A stretch of DNA of 51,427 nucleotides from Bacteroidales bacterium. GTDB lineage: Bacteria; Bacteroidota; Bacteroidia; Bacteroidales; P3. Location of the stretch: the NCBI GenBank assembly GCA_031272245.1, contig JAISUE010000054.1:1-51427 (forward strand), in the 5' to 3' direction. Each line of letters begins with the position of its first letter. The stretch's first letter is position 1. A model generated the notes under the pieces. The model was not told where the DNA came from. It saw nothing but the letters and a program-made list of their open reading frames with translations, and searched no databases. The position numbers and the translations under genes were made by a program. Positions 19,373 to 30,023 of the stretch are shown here, in pieces.

Positions 19373-20387
19373 TCCGATAATACTTATTTGTCGTACAGAT
19401 GGTTTGGGTGATGTCGTTTTAACTTTGCCTCTTGTTGGAATGATAAAAAAGTTATTACCGGAAAGTAGGATTATTTTTCTTGGAAAAGATTATACTTTTC
19501 CTGTAATTCAGTGTGATTGTGATATAGATCAATTTATTTCATGGGATAATCTTAAGATATTGTCTTATAAATCACAAATAAATTTTTTGAGAGAAAAAAA
19601 TATAGATATTGTTTTGCACGTATTTCCTGTTAAAGAAATTGTGCGACTTACTTATAAAGCAAGAATTCCTTTACGTATTTCAACATCTCACCGTATTTAT
19701 AACTTGTTATATTGTAATAAATTTCAAAGTTTTTCAAGACGAAAATCAAATTTACACGAAGCACAACTTAACATTTTGCTGTTGAAATCTTTGTTTTCTG
19801 ATCTGATTATTCCTGAATTGACAGATATTGTTCAATATATTAATTTTAAGCCTGTAACTTTTGCACCATTAGGTGATATAACAAAAGATAAATTTAATAT
19901 TATTCTGCATCCAAAATCAAAAGGCAATGGAAAAGAATGGGGAGAAGAAAATTTTAATCGTTTGATTTCTATTTTGCAATTGGATAAATTTAGGATTTTT
20001 GTTTGCGGAACACAGCAGGAAGGTGATAATATAAAAGATACAATACTTCAACCCAATATGGATAAAATAATAGATTTGACAGGCAAATTAACACTTTCTC
20101 AATATATTTCTCTTATTTCACAAGTAGATTGTCTTATAGCGTCAGGTACAGGTCCTTTACATATTTCTGGAGTATTGGGTAAGCTAACCATAGGTCTTTT
20201 TCCTCCAATTCGTCCAATGCATCCTGAACGTTGGCAACCTGTTGGTAAAAATGTTAAAATACTTTGTAAAAAGGATAAATGCAATAAATGTCGTAAAAAG
20301 GTAAGTTGTAAATGTATTCAAGATATACAACCGGAAGAAATAAGTCTTATTTTAAAACAACAATTAATTAGTAATAATAAAGTATAA
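19341..20387 (+). CDS. Family 9 glycosyltransferase (heptosyltransferase-like)
   Basis: 'ILICRTDGLGDVVLTLPLVGMIKKLLPESRIIFLGKDYT', 'IILHPKSKGNGKEWGEENFNRLI', 'SGTGPLHISGVLGKLTIGLFPPIRPMHPERW'. Confidence 0.9.
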   Translation: MLKLGNSIKNNPIILICRTDGLGDVVLTLPLVGMIKKLLPESRIIFLGKDYTFPVIQCDCDIDQFISWDNLKILSYKSQINFLREKNIDIVLHVFPVKEIVRLTYKARIPLRISTSHRIYNLLYCNKFQSFSRRKSNLHEAQLNILLLKSLFSDLIIPELTDIVQYINFKPVTFAPLGDITKDKFNIILHPKSKGNGKEWGEENFNRLISILQLDKFRIFVCGTQQEGDNIKDTILQPNMDKIIDLTGKLTLSQYISLISQVDCLIASGTGPLHISGVLGKLTIGLFPPIRPMHPERWQPVGKNVKILCKKDKCNKCRKKVSCKCIQDIQPEEISLILKQQLISNNKV

Positions 20388-20398
20388 CTTATTATTTG

Positions 20399-20929
20399 CT
20401 AATATCGTTTGTCTTCTACTAATCTTTTAGGAACATCTTTCAGTATTAATTTAGCATCTCTTTTATCCATTTCATCGTAAATATTAGTCATTTTACCGTT
20501 AAATGATACAGATATTTTGCTATCATCTTCACTTGTTATTTTAAAATCTCCGCTTTCAGAGTAAAAAAACATATCAAATTCCATCGTATTTGTGTTTTTA
20601 TTTTTGTAATACTCTACTTTGAATGAAGAAATATTACCATCAAGATTTCGGTTCAAATGAATCCAAAGTCTGTTTTTATACAAATCTGCCGTAGAAGAAT
20701 CACTGCAAGCAGTTATATCCATAAAACTTTGTTCTAAACCCTGCCCATAATATGCAAAAAATTCAGGTAAATTATTGTTTACGGTTGCGTTCCATTCAAT
20801 GTTACCCATTTCAAATATAACATTTTGATTAGTAGATTGACTAACAAGTGTTGTTTCCGTATCATTTTCCTTACAGGTAACAAATATTATACATGTAATC
20901 AATGCAAATAATAAAAAATACCTTTTCAT
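20399..20929 (-). CDS. Putative lipoprotein, hypothetical
   Basis: Signal/lipobox 'MKRYFLLFALITCIIFVTCKEND'; ATG at 20929 preferred over track start 21001. Confidence 0.65.
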   Translation of the reverse strand: MKRYFLLFALITCIIFVTCKENDTETTLVSQSTNQNVIFEMGNIEWNATVNNNLPEFFAYYGQGLEQSFMDITACSDSSTADLYKNRLWIHLNRNLDGNISSFKVEYYKNKNTNTMEFDMFFYSESGDFKITSEDDSKISVSFNGKMTNIYDEMDKRDAKLILKDVPKRLVEDKRY

Positions 20930-21425
20930 ATAATAAAAATTTAAATGACAAAAATATATAATTTGTTTAATTTGACAATATTTTTGGTAGAAATAAGACA
21001 ATTTCTTTTAATATATAACAGTAAAATGTTAGCAAATGTAACCTTATCGTGCGACAAAACATTTATTCTAAATAGATTTATAGTGAATGATTTATACTTA
21101 TCATAGATTTACTAAAGTATTTGAAAAGGGAAAATACTTTTTTTAAGAGTTTTAATTACTTTATAATGTATGTGAATTGATATTAATGGGTGAATTTTTA
21201 TTATTTTAATCCTTTTTTATGAAGTTTGAGCAATAAATTTCAAATATCAAACATAATTTATTATTTTTTTCTCCTATTTATTTGGAAATATTATAATTAA
21301 AAATAATGGATAAAAAACAGCAAAAAAGTAGGTAAATAATTAAAATACATATAATTAAAGATTTGAATAAAAAAAATTTTTTCAACTTTTATTCATAATA
21401 ATTTTATTATTCAAAAAAAAAGTAT

Positions 21426-21433
21426 TACTTTTG
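21426..21433 (+). promoter_or_regulatory. -7 element (TACTTTTG) upstream of OmpA-family gene
   Basis: TACTTTTGCAATC, about 50 bp upstream of MKKILVLF…. Confidence 0.5.
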
Positions 21434-21482
21434 CAATCAAAAATTTAGAATAAATAAAATGTCTAATTATAATTTAAGTTTT

Positions 21483-22751
21483 ATGAAAAAAATATTAGTT
21501 TTATTTTGCTTGATAATATTTGCTTGTATTGGTTTAAATGCACAAGAATATCAAACACAATCTCAAGAAAATCTTTATTGGAAAAATTTTAAAACGAATG
21601 GATTTTGGGATAATTGGGAAATTTCTGCAGGTATTGGTGTAGATTTCTTTGTTAGATTAGGAAATAGAGAAGGTATGACTAATCCTAAATTTGGAGATAT
21701 TCCTACGTTCTCTTTTGACATTTCTGTAGGAAAATGGTTTACGCCGGTGGTTGGTGCTCGTTTGCAGTTGCAAGGTCCCTCTGGGCATTCATACAAAAAG
21801 GGTACTACCGAGTTAATGGATTGGAATTATCTATTTATTCATTATGATCAAATGTGGAATTTAACAAACTGGTTTGTAGGTTATAAACCTGACAGAGTAT
21901 ATAATGGTATTTTAACCACAGGTTTTGGTTGGGCACATAGATTTGCAGGAACCGGTGATCCTAACGCTTCTATCGATTATAAGGGAAATAATAATGAATA
22001 TGCTATAGCTTTAGGTTACTTGAACAGATTCCGTGTTACTAATTCTTTATCACTGAATATTGATTTAAAATTTATGCTAACAAAACTTGATTTTGATTCA
22101 ATTGTGCCAGATATTAGAACAGGTTCTGAGAGATTTTCTATGGGTATTTCCGCAATGGCAGGCTTTACATACAAATTCCCTGTAAGCACTTGGGAGATTT
22201 CACCTGTTTGTCCTGACCTTGACCCTTATAATGATAGAATTGCAAGTCTTGAGAGTGATTTAGATAATGCAATGAAAGCACTTGATGAAGCTAACAAGCA
22301 GATAGCTGCTGATCAGGATGCAAAAGATAAATGTGCTAAGGAGTTAGAAGATGCTTTAGCAAAATTAAAAGAATGTCAATCAAGACCTGCTGCTCCTACA
22401 ACTGCAGCTGAAATTCAAAACACAGATGTTTCGTTCACTATATTCTTTGAGAAAGCAGATGTTTTAACAGCTGATGCACAAATTACAATCAGACAGATTG
22501 CGAATATCATTAAGAAGAATGACAAAAACACTTCTTACATGGTAGTTGGTTATGCTGATAAATCAACAGGAACTTATCAAGGAAATATGAATATCAGTAA
22601 AAAACGTGCTGAAAAAGTTCGTGCTGCATTGATAAAAGAAGGAGTTAGAAATACACAAATCAAAGTGGATTGGAGAGGAGATACTGAACAACCTTACAGT
22701 GCAGAATCAGGTATTCTGAATAGAGTTGTAGTTGTTACAATGATAAAGTAA
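21483..22751 (+). CDS. OmpA-family outer membrane protein
   Basis: Signal peptide; beta-barrel N-terminus; coiled-coil linker; C-terminal OmpA domain 'TIRQIANIIKKNDKNTSYMVVGYADKSTGTYQGNMNISKKRAEKVRAALIKEGV'. Confidence 0.9.
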   Translation: MKKILVLFCLIIFACIGLNAQEYQTQSQENLYWKNFKTNGFWDNWEISAGIGVDFFVRLGNREGMTNPKFGDIPTFSFDISVGKWFTPVVGARLQLQGPSGHSYKKGTTELMDWNYLFIHYDQMWNLTNWFVGYKPDRVYNGILTTGFGWAHRFAGTGDPNASIDYKGNNNEYAIALGYLNRFRVTNSLSLNIDLKFMLTKLDFDSIVPDIRTGSERFSMGISAMAGFTYKFPVSTWEISPVCPDLDPYNDRIASLESDLDNAMKALDEANKQIAADQDAKDKCAKELEDALAKLKECQSRPAAPTTAAEIQNTDVSFTIFFEKADVLTADAQITIRQIANIIKKNDKNTSYMVVGYADKSTGTYQGNMNISKKRAEKVRAALIKEGVRNTQIKVDWRGDTEQPYSAESGILNRVVVVTMIK

Positions 22752-22776
22752 GCTTGTTAAAATTATAACACATATA

Positions 22777-22813
22777 AGAGTCTTTTGATAATTATCAAAA
22801 GGCTCTTTTTTTA
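22777..22813 (+). terminator. Rho-independent terminator of OmpA-family gene
   Basis: AGAGTCTTTTGATAATTATCAAAAGGCTCT followed by TTTTTTT. Confidence 0.85.
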
Positions 22814-23148
22814 CTATGCAGATATAAATCTATCATAATTACAATCGGCAATTAAAACCGTCCATTATTTTCAGATAATGAAACTTTTTAACAATTACTC
22901 TATTCTCACGTTTTGATAAGATTGGCTAACAATATACTTTGTTGTATTATTGATTGTATATAATAAATGTTACATGGCTTTATCTTCCGTACATATTTTG
23001 CTTGTAAAATTTTCAGAGTATATTAAAATAAATGGGGTTTAATAAAGATAAATGTTTGCGATTATTACTGTATTTTCATATTTATATTACAATTCATAAT
23101 AATAAGATACTGTAATTATAAATAGAATAATATATAAATGAAATAAAA

Positions 23149-25143
23149 CTATTCTTTTATCAGTTCTTTTAGTTCCTTTATTTCATCTCGATATTTTGCC
23201 GCAATAAGAAAATCAAAATCTTTTATAGCTTGCTGCATAAGTTCTTCTAAAGAACGTATTTCTTTTTTCAGATCTTTTTGGGAAAGAATCAAACGACGTT
23301 TTTGTTTTTCTTCAATATTTACAGACTTTGTTAGAGAAATTTCATTGTGATGCTTATTTAGTGTGTCCTTTATTGGTGAGTGAATTTGTTTTGGAATGAT
23401 ATTGTATTTTTGATTATAAGCTATTTGTGTTGTTCTGTTACGATTGTTTTCGTTGATTGCTCTCTGCATTGACCCTGTGATTTTATCTCCATATAATATA
23501 GCTTTGCTGTGAATATTACGAGCTGCACGTCCTATAGTTTGTATCAGAGCTTTATCTGAACGTAAAAAGCCTTCTTTGTCAGCATCAAGTATTGCAACAA
23601 GTGCAACTTCTGGAATATCTAAACCTTCACGCAAAAGATTTACCCCAATAAGTACATCAAATGCTCCAAGTCGTAATTCTCGTATTATTTCAACACGTTC
23701 CAAAGTCTCAACATCAGAATGAATATATTTGTTTTTTACATCAAGTTTTGTTAGATAATTACTTAACTCTTCTGCCATTCGTTTAGTTAATGTAGTAACA
23801 AGCACACGTTCTTCATTAGCAACAACTTTATGTATTTCTTCTAAAAGATCATCAACCTGATTACTTGCAGGACGTACTTCTATTTCCGGGTCTAATAAAC
23901 CGGTAGGGCGTATTAGTTGCTCAACTACTACACCTTCCGATTCATTGATTTCATAATCAGAAGGTGTAGCACTGACATATATTGTTTGTGGTTGTAATGA
24001 ATGAAATTCATCAAAGCGCAAAGGACGGTTATCTAAAGCCGAAGGCAATCTAAAGCCGTATTCTATTAAATTTACTTTTCTTGAATGATCTCCACCATAC
24101 ATTGCGTGAATTTGAGGAACTGTTACATGACTTTCATCAATAACCATAAGGAAATCATTAGGAAAAAAATCTAACAGACAAAAAGGGCGTTCGCCTTCTT
24201 TTCTTCGGTCAAAGTAGCGAGAATAATTTTCAACTCCGGCACAATAGTTCATTTCTTGTAACATTTCTAAATCATTTGATACTCTATCCTCTATTCTTTT
24301 TGCTTCAAGTTCTCTTCCCTGTTCCCTAAACCATTCAGATCTTTTAAACATATCAATTTGTATTTCTCTTATTGCAGTATTGATAGTTTCCTTATTGGTA
24401 AGAAAATGTCCGGCAGGATAGATAACTATATTATTTTTCTTTTCTAAAGTTTGTCCGTTTTGTGGATTGATAACGGAAAGCGATTCTATCTCATCATCAA
24501 ACATTGATATTCTGTATGCATAATTATCATACGCTGGAAAAACATCAATAGTATCACCCATAACTCTAAACTTTCCTCTGGAAAATTCTATTTGATTTCT
24601 TGAATATAAACTATCAACAAGAGTAAGCATAAATTTGTTTCTCTCCAATTTATCACCTACGTTCAAATATATAGTTCCTTCTCGAAAATCATTAGGGTTT
24701 CCTATTCCATATAAACAAGATACGGAACTAACAACAATCACATCACGCCTACCACTCAACAAAGATGAAGTAGTATTAAGTCTCAATGCATCTAAATCAT
24801 CATTTATTGCAAGGTCTTTTTCTATATAAGTATTAGTTTGCACAATATATGCCTCAGGTTGAAAGTAATCGTAATAAGAAACAAAGTATTCTACTGCATT
24901 ATCTGGAAAAAAATTTTTAAATTCACTGTAAAGTTGAGCTGCAAGTGTTTTATTATGGCTAATAATTAAAGTTGGACGTTTTAATTTTTGAATGGCATTT
25001 GCGATAGTAAATGTTTTGCCGGAGCCTGTTACACCTTGTAAAACTATAGCATTTGCACCATCATTTATTCCTTTAACTAATTGATTTATTGCTTGAGGTT
25101 GGTCTCCTGTTGGAGAAAAATTAGATTTTAATTTGAAGTCCAT
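23149..25143 (-). CDS. uvrB: Excinuclease ABC subunit B
   Basis: 'FSPTGDQPQAINQLVKGINDGANAIVLQGVTGSGKTFTIAN', 'YVSYYDYFQPEAYI', 'LLREGLDIPEVALVAILDADKEGFLRS', C-terminal UVR motif. Confidence 0.98.
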   Translation of the reverse strand: MDFKLKSNFSPTGDQPQAINQLVKGINDGANAIVLQGVTGSGKTFTIANAIQKLKRPTLIISHNKTLAAQLYSEFKNFFPDNAVEYFVSYYDYFQPEAYIVQTNTYIEKDLAINDDLDALRLNTTSSLLSGRRDVIVVSSVSCLYGIGNPNDFREGTIYLNVGDKLERNKFMLTLVDSLYSRNQIEFSRGKFRVMGDTIDVFPAYDNYAYRISMFDDEIESLSVINPQNGQTLEKKNNIVIYPAGHFLTNKETINTAIREIQIDMFKRSEWFREQGRELEAKRIEDRVSNDLEMLQEMNYCAGVENYSRYFDRRKEGERPFCLLDFFPNDFLMVIDESHVTVPQIHAMYGGDHSRKVNLIEYGFRLPSALDNRPLRFDEFHSLQPQTIYVSATPSDYEINESEGVVVEQLIRPTGLLDPEIEVRPASNQVDDLLEEIHKVVANEERVLVTTLTKRMAEELSNYLTKLDVKNKYIHSDVETLERVEIIRELRLGAFDVLIGVNLLREGLDIPEVALVAILDADKEGFLRSDKALIQTIGRAARNIHSKAILYGDKITGSMQRAINENNRNRTTQIAYNQKYNIIPKQIHSPIKDTLNKHHNEISLTKSVNIEEKQKRRLILSQKDLKKEIRSLEELMQQAIKDFDFLIAAKYRDEIKELKELIKE

Positions 25144-25157
25144 ATATGGTTAATATT

Positions 25158-26009
25158 TTAATTTAATGCTTTTGCTTTCCACCCTTGTTCATAATACCAA
25201 ACTTCTTTAAAGCCTGTTGTTTTTAGAAGGTTTAATGTCTCTTCAAACAGTAAATCTATTTCTTCGGTTTTATGACAGTCAGTGGAAATTGTAACAGGAA
25301 TTTCCATATCTTTCATAACTTTAAACCATTTTTGAGAAGGGAAATAATCATAATAACGTTTTTTATAAAGACCTCTTGTGTTTATTTCTATAACAGTTTT
25401 ATTGTTTTTTTTTACACATTCCAACGTTTCATAAACAAGATTTTCATACCATTTATCATTTTCTGAAAAAAAACGTTCTTTATTGTGCATCTTTATTTTG
25501 TCAAAGTGTCCTAAAATATCGGGTTTAGTTTTAACAATCATTTCATTAGTTTGAGCAAAAAAAGTTTTTACTCCTTTATGAACATCACAATGAAATACCG
25601 ATTCAAGTTCTTTATCGTACGTTTCCTGACTACTCCCGTCAATAAACCATATATTATTGTTTATTCCTTTTTCTTTAACCATGTGAACAGAACCTATAAA
25701 GTAATCAAGATTATATTTTTGAGCCTGTCTGTCTATATTTTCCATAATATTGGGGATATAGTCAAACTCCATTGCAGAATATAGATGTATTTTGTCTGCA
25801 TAAATATTTTTCAGTCTGCTACATTCCATCAGGTAATCTTGAACTTTATTTTGAGGTATTGCAAATTTATTTTCAAAAGGTACAGGTGCATGAGAGGAAA
25901 ATCCATAATGCGTTAAACCAAGAGCAATAGCTTTTTTTACCATTTCTTCCAAAGAGTTTTTCCCATCGCAAAAATTACTGTGAGAATGAAAGTTAAATTT
26001 TTGTAACAT
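25158..26009 (-). CDS. PHP-domain histidinol-phosphatase (HisJ-like)
   Basis: 'NFHSHSNFCDGKNSLEEMVKKAIALGLTHYGFSSHAPV', 'GSVHMVKEKG', 'ISTDCHKTEEIDLLFEE'. Confidence 0.85.
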   Translation of the reverse strand: MLQKFNFHSHSNFCDGKNSLEEMVKKAIALGLTHYGFSSHAPVPFENKFAIPQNKVQDYLMECSRLKNIYADKIHLYSAMEFDYIPNIMENIDRQAQKYNLDYFIGSVHMVKEKGINNNIWFIDGSSQETYDKELESVFHCDVHKGVKTFFAQTNEMIVKTKPDILGHFDKIKMHNKERFFSENDKWYENLVYETLECVKKNNKTVIEINTRGLYKKRYYDYFPSQKWFKVMKDMEIPVTISTDCHKTEEIDLLFEETLNLLKTTGFKEVWYYEQGWKAKALN

Positions 26010-26012
26010 GAC

Positions 26013-27260
26013 TTAATCCCTTTCTGTTTGCCTTACAATATAAACTTTATCACCGCGTCTGACAAGTTTTTTTGCAGGTATTGAACACATTTCTCCTTTA
26101 ATTGTGCTTTTAACAGGTCGTAAATCTACACGTATTTCTTCTATTTTATCTTCATAAACACCAGTTGTTTTACCCATTATGTATATGTTATCTCCTATTT
26201 CTAATTTTCCACTTTGCATTTGTATTTCCGCTACATTTATTTTCGCAAAATAATTAGTTATCAAACCAACATATTCTTTTGTAGTTGTAGCTTGTGAACC
26301 ATATTTTTCAGTCCATGCCCCAACTTTTTGCCCTAAATAATATCCATTCCAAAAGCCTCTATTATAAACTTTTGCTAAATCTTCATTCCATTTTTTAAGA
26401 TTTTGTTCGTTCCAACAGCCATCAAAGTAAGCATTAACGGCATCTTTATATGTACGTGTTACTATTTTTACATATTCGGGACTGCGACCTCTTCCCTCTA
26501 TTTTCAAAACTCTTACTCCGGCATCAAGTATTTTGTCCAAAAAATCTATTGTTTTTAAGTCTTTTGGAGACATAATATATTTATTATCTATGGCAAGTTC
26601 TGTTTCCCCGTCAAGATCTGTAACTTTATATGGTCGCCTGCAAAACTGCAAACATTGACCTCTGTTAGCTGATTTATTGGCATTATCTAAAGAAATGTAA
26701 CATTTTCCCGATATAGCCATACATAAAGCTCCATGAACAAAACATTCTATTTCTAAAATTCTGCCACTTGCTCCACGAATATTTTCATTTTTTATCCACG
26801 CAGTAATATCTTTTACCTGTTTTAAGCTTAATTCTCTTGCAGTAACAATTACGTCGGCAAATTGAGAATAAAACTTCACAGCTTCTCTGTTTGTTATATT
26901 ACACTGAGTAGAAAGATGTATTTCAATTCCTTGCTGGCGTGCATAAGAAATAACAGCAAAATCAGATGCAATTATGGCACTAACTCCGCATGTTTTTGCG
27001 GTGTCAATAATTTGTTTCATATACTCTAATTCATCATCATAAATAACGGTATTCATTGTTAAATAAGTTCGTACTTTATGTTTCTGTGCAATTTTAACAA
27101 TCTGTCGTAAATCATCAATAGAAAAATTGTTTGATGAGGCTGAACGCATATTTAAATATCCAATACCAAAATAAATGCTGTCGGTTCCTGCTTCTATTGC
27201 AGCCATAAGAGCTTCATAAGAACCTACAGGAGACATAATTTCTACTTTGTTAGAAGTCAT
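26013..27260 (-). CDS. U32 family peptidase (YegQ/TrhP-like)
   Basis: 'EIMSPVGSYEALMAAIEAGTDSIYFGIG', 'LSTQCNITNREAVKFYSQFADVIVTARELSLKQV', 'IECFVHGALCMAISGKCYISLDNANKSANRGQCLQFCRRPY'. Confidence 0.9.
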   Translation of the reverse strand: MTSNKVEIMSPVGSYEALMAAIEAGTDSIYFGIGYLNMRSASSNNFSIDDLRQIVKIAQKHKVRTYLTMNTVIYDDELEYMKQIIDTAKTCGVSAIIASDFAVISYARQQGIEIHLSTQCNITNREAVKFYSQFADVIVTARELSLKQVKDITAWIKNENIRGASGRILEIECFVHGALCMAISGKCYISLDNANKSANRGQCLQFCRRPYKVTDLDGETELAIDNKYIMSPKDLKTIDFLDKILDAGVRVLKIEGRGRSPEYVKIVTRTYKDAVNAYFDGCWNEQNLKKWNEDLAKVYNRGFWNGYYLGQKVGAWTEKYGSQATTTKEYVGLITNYFAKINVAEIQMQSGKLEIGDNIYIMGKTTGVYEDKIEEIRVDLRPVKSTIKGEMCSIPAKKLVRRGDKVYIVRQTERD

Positions 27261-27319
27261 TTGTTATAATTTTGTTGATACAAGATAATTACGAAAATTA
27301 TCTTCTTATTTAGAGAAAG

Positions 27320-27327
27320 CAAAAATA
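27320..27327 (-). promoter_or_regulatory. -7 element (TATTTTTG) upstream of U32 operon
   Basis: Minus-strand TATTTTTGC about 60 bp upstream of the start codon. Confidence 0.45.
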
Positions 27328-27692
27328 CATAAAAGTTTATAATACATTCTTCAATATTTTATGACAATTAAATTTATGATAATTAAAATGATTTTTCTTT
27401 ATTTAACCTGACATTGTAGAGTAAAAGAAATAATTGTATTTTTTCTTAATTTTATTGATGAAAAATAGTGTTTAAATTATATTTATCTTGATAAAAATTT
27501 GAAAATATATATATCTGAATTATTTATTACAGCAGTCGGTGAAAATAAATGTTTATTAAGACAGTTTAAGTTTTATGTTATATATATTTCAGATGTTACT
27601 GTCTGATTTTTAAAGTATTTTTTATCATACAATATAAAAATATTTGTTACGTTTTCCTTATGTAATTATTTATAAATTAAAAAATTTAATCT

Positions 27693-27863
27693 ATGGAAGA
27701 CGAATACATTTTAGAACAAATTAATGAATGGGAAGACGATATGTTTGACGCATATTGTACAATGGACACTGACATAGAAATGAATGAAAGTTTATCTGTT
27801 AGAATCATTAACAGGCTTATTGAGCTTTCAAGATTTGTAGACTATTATTGTCCGACTGTCTAA
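27693..27863 (+). CDS. Small acidic ORF (56 aa) immediately upstream of DAHP synthase
   Basis: MEDEYILEQINEWEDDMFDAYCTMDTDIEMNESLSVRIINRLIELSRFVDYYCPTV; stop overlaps downstream ATG (TAATG); below ORF-track cutoff. Confidence 0.5.
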   Translation: MEDEYILEQINEWEDDMFDAYCTMDTDIEMNESLSVRIINRLIELSRFVDYYCPTV

Positions 27864-28948
27864 TGCAAATAAATAAATTAGACTCAATTAAAGATAATAA
27901 ACCTTTTATTATTGCAGGACCATGCAGTGCAGAAAGTAGATTTCAAGTAATTGAAACAGCAAAAGAAATTGTAAAAGAAAGTGAAAACATTGTAAAATGG
28001 TTCAGGGCAGGGGTATGGAAACCGCGTACACGACCTTCTGATTTTGAAGGCGCAGGAAAAAAAGCTTTGCAATGGCTTGCAGAAGTTAAACAAATTACAG
28101 GATTATCTGTATGCACCGAAGTAATAAAGCCCAATCATATTGAAAAATGTCTCGAAAGTAGAATGGACGGGCTTTGGATTGGTGCGAGAACAACTGCTAA
28201 TCCTTATTTAGTACAGGAACTTGCAAACACTTTACATACTCTTTCTGCGACAAACATTCCAATTTTTGTAAAAAATCCTCTCAATCCGGACTTGAATCTT
28301 TGGATTGGAGCAATGGAACGGTTTTATAATGCAGGATGTACAAACATTATAGCTGTACATAGAGGTTTCTGTTTGACCGATAACGGTAAGTATCGCAATA
28401 CTCCGCTTTGGCAGATACCCATAGAATTAAAAAGGTTGTTTCCTGATTTATTCTTAATTTGCGATCCAAGTCATATTGCAGGAAAAAATGAATATGTGCA
28501 GGAAATTTCTCAAATGGCAATGAATTTAAGCTTTGACGGTTTGATGATAGAGGTGCATAATTGTCCTGCTTCTGCAAAAACAGACAGCAAACAGCAGTTG
28601 AATCCTTCACAACTAAAAAAACTTTTAACAGAGCTTTATGTTCCGAATGATGGAAAAAAATTATTAGCGACTATAACATCTATTAGAGAGAAAATAGATT
28701 GCATTGACACAGAAATTATTTCCCTTTTGCAACAACGAATGCAATACAGTGAAGAATTGGCAAAAATAAAATGGAAAGAGAACATGAGCCTCTATCAACC
28801 ACAACGTTGGAAAGAGTTGCTGCAAAAAATAATTGAACAGGCAAAACAAAAAGGTTTGTCGGAAGATTTTATCAAATCACTTTTTGAACAAATACATGAG
28901 GAATCAATAAATGTACAGAATAATACTGTAGCAAAGAAACCAAAATAA
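27863..28948 (+). CDS. Bifunctional 3-deoxy-7-phosphoheptulonate synthase / chorismate mutase
   Basis: DAHPS: 'KPFIIAGPCSAESRFQVIETAKEI…FRAGVWKPRTRPSDFEGAG', 'ICDPSHIAGK'; CM: 'ITSIREKIDCIDTEIISLLQQRMQYSEELAKIKW'; ATG at 27863 preferred over track TTG at 27848. Confidence 0.95.
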   Translation: MQINKLDSIKDNKPFIIAGPCSAESRFQVIETAKEIVKESENIVKWFRAGVWKPRTRPSDFEGAGKKALQWLAEVKQITGLSVCTEVIKPNHIEKCLESRMDGLWIGARTTANPYLVQELANTLHTLSATNIPIFVKNPLNPDLNLWIGAMERFYNAGCTNIIAVHRGFCLTDNGKYRNTPLWQIPIELKRLFPDLFLICDPSHIAGKNEYVQEISQMAMNLSFDGLMIEVHNCPASAKTDSKQQLNPSQLKKLLTELYVPNDGKKLLATITSIREKIDCIDTEIISLLQQRMQYSEELAKIKWKENMSLYQPQRWKELLQKIIEQAKQKGLSEDFIKSLFEQIHEESINVQNNTVAKKPK

Positions 28949-28954
28949 CAATAA

Positions 28955-29827
28955 ATGAGAATACAATCCAATAAATTAAAAGATATAATAACTTTTACAA
29001 AAGACGAATTGAAAACCATTTACTCCCCAAATGAATGTCGCTCGTTAGCTTTAATCTTAATTGAATATTATGCACATATTTCTGTTGCGGAGGCTCTTTC
29101 TGCTCCCGAAACAACAATAAATGAAAGCGAACTTTTGGAAATAAATTTTGCAGTTAAAGAATTGAAAAATCACAAACCTGTGCAATATATTTTAGGGCAA
29201 ACAACTTTTTGTGGCATAACCATAAAAGTAAATGAGTCTGTTCTTATTCCGCGTCCGGAAACGGAAGAACTGGTTAATATTATTATTGAAGAGAATAATA
29301 ATTTTAACGGTAAGATTGCCGATTTAGGTTGCGGGAGCGGATGTATAACTCTGGCTTTGGCTCATTTTCTGCCGAATAGCGAAGTTACGGGTTTTGATTT
29401 GTCTGAAAAAGCATTGTCTGTTGCAAAAGAGAATAGTGTTTCTTTGGGAGAAAATAATCATTTACGAGTAAAGTTTTGTAAAAAGGATATTTTGACGCCG
29501 AATTTTACTGATGAAACCTTTGACATTATTGTTAGTAATCCTCCATACGTAAGAGAAAAAGAAAAGACAATGATGAAAAAAAATGTCCTTTGTTTTGAAC
29601 CGCAAGAGGCATTGTTTGTTCCGAACGAAGACCCATTAAAATTTTACAGGGCGATAGCAAAATTTGCAGAGAAAAATCTTAACTCCAAAGGGAAAATCTA
29701 CTTGGAAATCAATGAAAATTTCGCAAAAGACACCTTAAATCTGTTTATTTTTTCTAATTATAAATCAAAGATAATTAAAGACTTATTTGCGAAAGAAAGA
29801 TTTATTTACCTTGAAAAGTTAAACTAA
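28955..29827 (+). CDS. prmC: Release factor glutamine N5-methyltransferase
   Basis: 'YILGQTTFCGITIKVNESVLIPRPETEELV', 'IADLGCGSGCITLALA', 'FDIIVSNPPYV'. Confidence 0.95.
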   Translation: MRIQSNKLKDIITFTKDELKTIYSPNECRSLALILIEYYAHISVAEALSAPETTINESELLEINFAVKELKNHKPVQYILGQTTFCGITIKVNESVLIPRPETEELVNIIIEENNNFNGKIADLGCGSGCITLALAHFLPNSEVTGFDLSEKALSVAKENSVSLGENNHLRVKFCKKDILTPNFTDETFDIIVSNPPYVREKEKTMMKKNVLCFEPQEALFVPNEDPLKFYRAIAKFAEKNLNSKGKIYLEINENFAKDTLNLFIFSNYKSKIIKDLFAKERFIYLEKLN

Positions 29828-29852
29828 ATTTTGCTAAAAAGAAAAAATATTG

Positions 29853-29860
29853 TACTTTTG
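29853..29860 (+). promoter_or_regulatory. -7 element (TACTTTTG) for tRNA-Ser
   Basis: TTGTACTTTTGC directly upstream of the tRNA. Confidence 0.5.
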
Positions 29861-29865
29861 CAGAC

Positions 29866-29950
29866 GGAAAGTTGGCAGAGTGGTCGATTGCGGCAGTCTT
29901 GAAAACTGTTGACTGTAACAGGTCCGGGGGTTCGAATCCCTCACTTTCCG
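29866..29950 (+). tRNA. tRNA-Ser(UGA), 85 nt, CCA not encoded
   Basis: Acceptor GGAAAGT/ACTTTCC + discriminator G; anticodon loop CTTGAAA; class II long variable arm; T-loop GGTTCGAATCC. Confidence 0.93.
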
Positions 29951-29982
29951 CAATCAATTCATTGATTTAGGTTTTTAATTTC

Positions 29983-30023
29983 ATAACGGCTTTCGTTTGT
30001 TTCAAGCGGAGCCGTTATTTTTA
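29983..30023 (+). terminator. Terminator hairpin downstream of tRNA-Ser
   Basis: ATAACGGCT…AGCCGTTAT followed by TTTTA. Confidence 0.65.
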
